IMG/VR virus record: IMGVR_UViG_3300009169_000012
Location: 1-34,335 of that record
DNA: 34,335 nt
Reading direction: 5' to 3' (one strand)
Origin: a virus
The position numbers and the translations under genes are program-made. Positions 30,679 through 34,335 of the stretch are shown one piece after another (within the stretch, counting starts at the first letter, position 1; each line of letters begins with the position of its first letter). A model generated the notes under the pieces. It made no database searches. It had not been told where the DNA came from and worked only from the letters and a program-made list of their open reading frames with translations.

Positions 30679-30878
30679 ACGAAGAAATAAAACAATCTTT
30701 GTTAAATTGGGAGTCAATGGGTAAAAATTATTCACCTAACTTTAATTACACAGATTTAAACGAAATTGCAATTAATTTAGGAAACAAACCTTTTAATTTA
30801 GGATGCAGTGAATGTAGAAGACAATTACTTGAATTTTTACTAGCAACAATTAAAGATGGAACAAGTAAACAATCCTGA
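30675..30878 (+). CDS. Small protein with CxxC pair (67 aa)
   Basis: A 67-residue protein with GCSECRRQLLEFLLATI near residues 43-59; the Cys pair could bind a metal with help from outside the chain. The first half (LLNWESMGKNYSPNFNYTDL) is polar. It overlaps the neighbours by 4 and 23 bp. Its position just before the packaging genes may hint at a role there. No family is recognised. Confidence 0.58.
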   Translation: MNEEIKQSLLNWESMGKNYSPNFNYTDLNEIAINLGNKPFNLGCSECRRQLLEFLLATIKDGTSKQS

Positions 30879-31062
30879 ACACTACGGAGGTAAACAAAAT
30901 ACCTACGAAGCTATAAAAGTAATTGAAGCATGGGATTTAAACTTTCATTTAGGCAATGTAGTAAAGTATATAAGTAGAGCAGGTAAGAAAGACAAAACTA
31001 AATTAAAAGAAGACCTCGAGAAAGCTAAATGGTATTTAGATAGATTTATTGGTACTTTATAA
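30856..31062 (+). CDS. DUF3310-family protein
   Basis: A 68-residue protein with the whole DUF3310 pattern: VNNPEHYGGKQNTYEAIKVI, then LNFHLGNVVKYISRAGKKDK and EDLEKAKWYLDRFI. The family is common in phages and is often labelled as nucleotide-kinase-related, but its role is not established. A late motif copy begins within its last codons, just ahead of the terminase genes. Confidence 0.85.
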   Translation: MEQVNNPEHYGGKQNTYEAIKVIEAWDLNFHLGNVVKYISRAGKKDKTKLKEDLEKAKWYLDRFIGTL

Positions 31063-31065
31063 GTA
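31050..31065 (+). promoter_or_regulatory. Late-gene motif copy (TGGTACTTTATAAGTA)
   Basis: The copy overlaps the last codons of the DUF3310 gene and precedes the small terminase ATG by 28 bases. It would head the whole late region. Here the A-tract is interrupted by one G and one T. Confidence 0.48.
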
Positions 31066-31078
31066 AAAAATAAAGAAA

Positions 31079-31456
31079 ATGGCATCAAATTCCGACATAT
31101 TAAAAAAACAGATGCTTATAGCCTTAGAAAAGCATTTAAACGTTGTTTCTACAGCTTGTAAGGAAGTTGGTATAAATCGTGATACTCATTATGATTGGTT
31201 AAAAAAAGATAAAAACTATAAGAAAGCTGTAAAAGAGATTGACAATGTAGCTTTGGACTTTGCAGAATCAGCTTTGCACCAGCAAATAAAAAAAGGCAAT
31301 CCACTTTCTACTATGTTCTATTTAAAATGTAAAGCAAAGAAAAGAGGTTACATAGAGCAGCAAGATGTGAAGATAACAGGAAATATGAAATTTAAAGCTG
31401 ACTTTGGCGAAAGCAATACTATACAATCCACATCAGAATCAGAGGAAAATTCATAA
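31079..31456 (+). CDS. terS: Small terminase subunit
   Basis: A 125-residue protein. Residues ~20-50 (NVVSTACKEVGINRDTHYDW, then LKKDKNYKKAVKEID) form the helix-turn-helix that recognises phage DNA for packaging. A helical oligomerisation part follows (FAESALHQQIKKGNPLSTMF), then a basic end and an acidic Ser-rich tail. Its last 53 bases overlap the large subunit gene, a common layout for terminase pairs. Confidence 0.85.
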   Translation: MASNSDILKKQMLIALEKHLNVVSTACKEVGINRDTHYDWLKKDKNYKKAVKEIDNVALDFAESALHQQIKKGNPLSTMFYLKCKAKKRGYIEQQDVKITGNMKFKADFGESNTIQSTSESEENS

Positions 31457-32609
31457 TGCAATAAATAACGGAACTGAAAAGTACTATGTTATCAATATAG
31501 GAAGGCAGTTCGGTAAAACTTTATTGGCATTGAATCAAATGTTATTTTGGGCTTTAAATAATAAAGGCTGTAAAATAGCATGGGTAAGTCCTGTTTACAA
31601 ACAATCTAAGAAAGTATTTGAAGAAACGTTTAAGGCATTTGCAAAACGAATGGAAATATATCGAAAGGTTAATCAGTCAGAGTTAATTATAGAATACATT
31701 ACAGGCTCAACCATTCAATTCTTTTCAGCGGAGAGATACGATAATATTCGTGGCTTCACATTTGATTACCTGGTTTGTGATGAGTTTGCCTTTATGGATG
31801 AGAAGGCATGGACTGAAGTTTTAAGAGCAACTGTTTTAGTAAAAGGTAAAAAGGTTCTTTTAATTTCAACTCCAAAAGGTAAGAATCACTTTTATAAGAT
31901 GCACCAACTTGAAGGCATAAACGAACAATACAAAGCGTTCACAATGACTTCATATGATAACCCAATGATTAACCCTTCCGAGATAGACGATGCAAAGTTA
32001 ACCTTACCGGAAATGATATTCAGGCAGGAATACCTAGCAGAGTTCATTGATGGTTCTGCAATGCTATTCAATAATCGACAATTAACAGATAACAAATCTT
32101 ACGGAAAAGCATTTGCAGGTATTGACTTAGGAAGGGCAGATGATTACTCGGTACTTTCTATATTCAATGAGAAAGGCGAACAATTCTATATTGAACGTTG
32201 GAGGCATAGCGATTGGGCAACAATAGTAAAGAATATTGCTCAAGGTTTGAGGACAAATAATGTCCAAACAGCATTAGTTGAGGTTAACTCTATTGGAGAT
32301 GTTATATTTGAAATGTTACAAAAGGAATGTTCAAGCTATTGCACTATTGAACCATTTGTTACAACTAATCAAAGCAAAAAGGAAATAGTTGAATCTTTGA
32401 TAGTGGCAAATCAAAACAAAGAGGTTAAATTCTTAAACGTGGATTGGTTAGACAAAGAACTTGAAATGTTTACTTACCAATATAATCCAAAAAGTAGAGT
32501 AATTAAATATTCAGCAACAAGTGGATTTCACGATGATGGTGTAATGGCATCATGTTTAAGTTTCCACGCATACAGTAAATACAAAACAGGCAGATATACA
32601 ATAATATAA
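31404..32609 (+). CDS. terL: Large terminase subunit
   Basis: A 401-residue packaging motor. Walker A GRQFGKT is at residues 33-39, Walker B YLVCDEF near 122-128, and the coupling STPKG near 152. The RNase H-like nuclease carries AGIDLGRADDYSV near 235-247, VEVNSIGD, and FHDDGVMASCL close to the end; these Asp residues hold the catalytic metals. No ATG exists before Walker A, so translation must start at TTG 31404 (or CTG 31398), inside the small subunit gene; coupling may help. Confidence 0.9.
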   Translation: MAKAILYNPHQNQRKIHNAINNGTEKYYVINIGRQFGKTLLALNQMLFWALNNKGCKIAWVSPVYKQSKKVFEETFKAFAKRMEIYRKVNQSELIIEYITGSTIQFFSAERYDNIRGFTFDYLVCDEFAFMDEKAWTEVLRATVLVKGKKVLLISTPKGKNHFYKMHQLEGINEQYKAFTMTSYDNPMINPSEIDDAKLTLPEMIFRQEYLAEFIDGSAMLFNNRQLTDNKSYGKAFAGIDLGRADDYSVLSIFNEKGEQFYIERWRHSDWATIVKNIAQGLRTNNVQTALVEVNSIGDVIFEMLQKECSSYCTIEPFVTTNQSKKEIVESLIVANQNKEVKFLNVDWLDKELEMFTYQYNPKSRVIKYSATSGFHDDGVMASCLSFHAYSKYKTGRYTII

Positions 32610-32614
32610 TTAAA

Positions 32615-32629
32615 AGGTACTTTTTAAAA
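32615..32629 (+). promoter_or_regulatory. Late-gene motif copy (AGGTACTTTTTAAAA)
   Basis: A full-length copy between the terminase and tail chaperone genes. The ATG of the chaperone overlaps its last A, so any transcript starting after it would be leaderless for that ATG, or would use the next ATG 3 bases on. Confidence 0.48.
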
Positions 32630-33255
32630 TGATGACAATTGAATTACCAAATAGCTGGCATGATATCTCAATAGAGAAATTTCCTTTAATCTATGATATT
32701 GTTAGAGATGAGGATTTAGAAGATACAGAAAAAAAGATTAGAGTACTTTCAATCCTTTCAGGCTTATCAGTAAATGAGTTAATGAAAATAAATATTGATT
32801 CAATTAATAAGCTAATAGATGAAATACAATTCATATTTAAAATGGAGTTTCCAAAGGAGGAACAAACATTTAAACATGATAAGTACAGATGGGTAGTTAA
32901 TTATGATATTACAAATTTAAGCGCAGCTGATTTTATAAGCTTAAGCAAACTAACTGAAAATGAAGATACAATTATTAATAATCTTCCCGAAATAACGTCT
33001 ATATTTATTAAGCCTTTTGAATACAAGTGGTTTAAAAAAAGAGAAATTGAATTGAACTATAAAGAAAAGGTAGCATTAATAAAACAAATGAGTGTTGGAA
33101 TTGTTTACCCGATTGCAGTTTTTTTTTGCTCGGTTATCGCCAGTTTACAAACAGATATAGAGGACTATTTGGAAAAGCAGTCGCAAGAAGTGATGAAGAT
33201 AATGGAGAGCGAACTGAGCAACAAAAGCATGCAGAATACTGGAGTTGGTATTTAA
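32629..33255 (+). CDS. Tail assembly chaperone, unshifted product (G-like)
   Basis: A 208-residue helical, acidic protein (LPNSWHDISIEKFPLIYDIV at the start). At codons 165-166 the frame crosses nine T in a row. A long frame, open in the -1 register without an ATG, begins right there and overlaps the rest. This is the standard layout of tail assembly chaperones (lambda G and GT), where most ribosomes make the short form. It follows the large terminase and precedes tail genes. The protein itself is recognised only loosely; the frameshift is the main evidence. Confidence 0.72.
   Translation: MMTIELPNSWHDISIEKFPLIYDIVRDEDLEDTEKKIRVLSILSGLSVNELMKINIDSINKLIDEIQFIFKMEFPKEEQTFKHDKYRWVVNYDITNLSAADFISLSKLTENEDTIINNLPEITSIFIKPFEYKWFKKREIELNYKEKVALIKQMSVGIVYPIAVFFCSVIASLQTDIEDYLEKQSQEVMKIMESELSNKSMQNTGVGI
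33119..33127 (+). promoter_or_regulatory. Probable -1 ribosomal frameshift site (nine T)
   Basis: Read in the G frame the codons are GTT TTT TTT TGC, so T TTT TTT is a perfect slippery heptamer (X XXY YYZ). A -1 slip here enters the open frame at 33126 with no intervening stop. Such a site between two overlapping tail chaperone frames is well established in siphophages. Confidence 0.75.
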
Positions 33256-33371
33256 CACTTGATGCGATTAGTCAAAACGATAGGACAAAGTGGGATTACT
33301 ATTTAAACATGAATGTAGTTAGTTTCTTAAACTATTTAAGTTATTTAAAAGACAAAGTAAAATGGCAATAA
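33126..33371 (+). CDS. Tail assembly chaperone, frameshift extension (T part of GT)
   Basis: 81 codons in the -1 frame, opened by frameshifting at the T-run; the TTG at 33126 is not a convincing start. The fusion would be about 247 residues: 166 from the first frame and 81 from here. The extension is basic to neutral with WSWYLTLDAISQNDRTKWDY near its middle, like the T domain that binds the tape measure or tail tube in other phages. It ends within the next gene's first codons. Confidence 0.72.
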   Translation: MLGYRQFTNRYRGLFGKAVARSDEDNGERTEQQKHAEYWSWYLTLDAISQNDRTKWDYYLNMNVVSFLNYLSYLKDKVKWQ

Positions 33372-33877
33372 AGAACAGTAAGGAGTTAGATGACTTTCTT
33401 TCAATGGCTGAAAACATTGGAGGTGATACTGATTTAATTACCGAAGCCATAAATGACTTTTTAAAGAAATCAAGAGATAATTTAATTAAGTATAAATTAG
33501 ATGCGAGTGGTAATTTATTTCAATCTATTAAGGCATTACCAATTGGAAAAAAAGTTGATGGAGTTACAAATGTAAAAATAGAAGCGGAAGATTATTTTGA
33601 AAGTGTTGAGGAAGGTACAAAACCACAAGGATATACAAAAGAGAATAGAAAAAAACTGCAACCAAAGATATTAGAGTGGATAGGTTATAAACCTGAATTA
33701 CAAACATTGGCGGGAAGTAAAGAAAAGGAACGCTCACTATCTTATGCAATAACTACTAATATTCTTAAAAAAGGAACTATTAAAAGATTTGGATATAAAG
33801 GTAAAAGATTTATGACTGATGAAATACCTTATTTAGAGGAACAATTAACAAAAGGATTTGAAGACAAATGGCAATAA
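33362..33877 (+). CDS. HK97 gp10-like tail completion protein
   Basis: A 171-residue protein. The pattern FESVEEGTKPQGYTKENRKK near residues 78-97, then LSYAITTNILKKGTIKRFGY near 124-143, and a terminal helix (YLEEQLTKGFEDKW) fit the gp10/tail completion family, whose members finish the tail-to-head joint. Its start overlaps the chaperone extension by 10 bp and its stop overlaps the next gene by 10 bp. Confidence 0.6.
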   Translation: MAIKNSKELDDFLSMAENIGGDTDLITEAINDFLKKSRDNLIKYKLDASGNLFQSIKALPIGKKVDGVTNVKIEAEDYFESVEEGTKPQGYTKENRKKLQPKILEWIGYKPELQTLAGSKEKERSLSYAITTNILKKGTIKRFGYKGKRFMTDEIPYLEEQLTKGFEDKWQ

Positions 33878-34335
33878 CAATATACAATACACCTAACAGC
33901 TACGCACCCGTTTATAATCAAATGATTTTTACTTTGAGTTCAACAAACGTTGCTCAATCTAATTTTCGTTACATAGCAGATATTTATGTAAATGGTTCAA
34001 GTGATTACACTAGATTAGAAGTAGGCAGAAATCCAAGTAACAATAATGGAACATTTGATGTGGCAGGTATCATTCAAAATTTTTTAACTAGGGACGCAGA
34101 TGACAATACAACTACATTTAAGCAATGTGTAAACTCAATAGCATCTTATATAGTTCAATTTGGTGAGCAGTATGGTGCAAGTAGTGGAATAACGAACTAT
34201 CCTAACTTAACTACAAGTTCAGGTTATTGTTTTAACGGAGTGTTTAGTCCATTAGACTTTTTAGATTTCCAAACTAACACGTATGTACTTCAAAATACTT
34301 CAAGTCAATTTCTTACTGATAGACCAACTTTTGAA
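33868..34335 (+). CDS. Phage tail/baseplate-type structural protein, N-terminal part (continues at base 1)
   Basis: The ATG at 33868 begins MAITIYNTPNSYAPVYNQMI, and the frame runs off the end of the window. The 123-bp overlap shows that it continues in register at base 1 and ends at 876, for 406 residues in all. The first ~115 residues are beta-rich (FRYIADIYVNGSSDYTRLEV, ASYIVQFGEQYGASSG) with a phage structural flavour. For the remainder see the entry at 1-876. Confidence 0.75.
   Translation, partial: MAITIYNTPNSYAPVYNQMIFTLSSTNVAQSNFRYIADIYVNGSSDYTRLEVGRNPSNNNGTFDVAGIIQNFLTRDADDNTTTFKQCVNSIASYIVQFGEQYGASSGITNYPNLTTSSGYCFNGVFSPLDFLDFQTNTYVLQNTSSQFLTDRPTFE
34213..34335. repeat. Right copy of the terminal direct repeat (circular genome overlap)
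   Basis: This is identical base for base to positions 1-123. Removing one copy gives a circle of 34,212 bp. See the left copy for interpretation. Confidence 0.93.

Noticed and set aside
32147-32156. A further GGTACTTT match inside the large terminase gene, and GTACTTTATA near 13151 in the fibre gene
   Set aside because: Both are within conserved coding sequence, lack the A-tract or upstream AT context and precede no gene start.

Overview
The window is one complete, circularly permuted genome of a small tailed phage. Bases 1-123 are repeated exactly at 34213-34335, and one reading frame runs across that join, so the circle is 34,212 bp. All convincing genes lie on the + strand. The host is very probably a member of the Bacteroidetes, most likely a flavobacterium. 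Evidence for this: the DNA is strongly AT-rich; promoters fit the Bacteroidetes -33/-7 type (TTG, then TAnnTTTG); start codons follow A-rich leaders such as CAAAGAAC instead of Shine-Dalgarno sites; and several proteins resemble families I know mainly from Bacteroidetes phages. A tape measure gene and a frameshifted tail-chaperone pair indicate a long-tailed virion, probably a siphovirus. No integrase, repressor, DNA polymerase or tRNA gene was seen.

Layout around the circle. About 30.7-34.3 kb and on through 1-16.6 kb is the late region: small and large terminase, tail chaperones with a -1 frameshift site, tail completion protein, two large tail or baseplate proteins, tape measure, XkdF-like protease, scaffold, major capsid, tail tube, portal (fused to a winged helix and a MuF-like domain), a GIY-YIG homing endonuclease, connectors, fibres and a lysis group. 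16.7-18.9 kb holds small early genes and two apparent integron-type gene cassettes. 18.9-21.4 kb is a recombination module (winged-helix protein, SSB-like protein, ERF annealing protein, YqaJ exonuclease, NinG). 21.4-22.0 kb is a DNA methyltransferase cut by an in-frame TAG. 22.0-25.7 kb is replication and control: two promoter-linked structured RNA leaders, an initiator gene carrying seven phased iterons, a primase-helicase, and a sigma-like protein. 25.6-30.5 kb is a seven-gene sugar locus with five glycosyltransferase-like and two methyltransferase genes.

How it may work together: host RNA polymerase reads early genes from TATATTTG promoters. The initiator binds its own internal iterons and loads the primase-helicase, while ERF, exonuclease and NinG process replication intermediates. 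The sigma-like protein may then switch on late genes. A motif, GGTACTTTWTAAAA, recurs before six late genes and before no early gene, so it is a candidate late control site. The sugar genes probably decorate virion proteins or the host surface.

The most unusual features are: the two RNA leaders (22.04-22.16 kb and 22.46-22.56 kb), which share a pseudoknot-capable order of pairing segments ending in a T-run just before a start codon; the attC-like sites around two cassettes; the iterons inside the initiator gene; and the late motif with its possible sigma-like partner.
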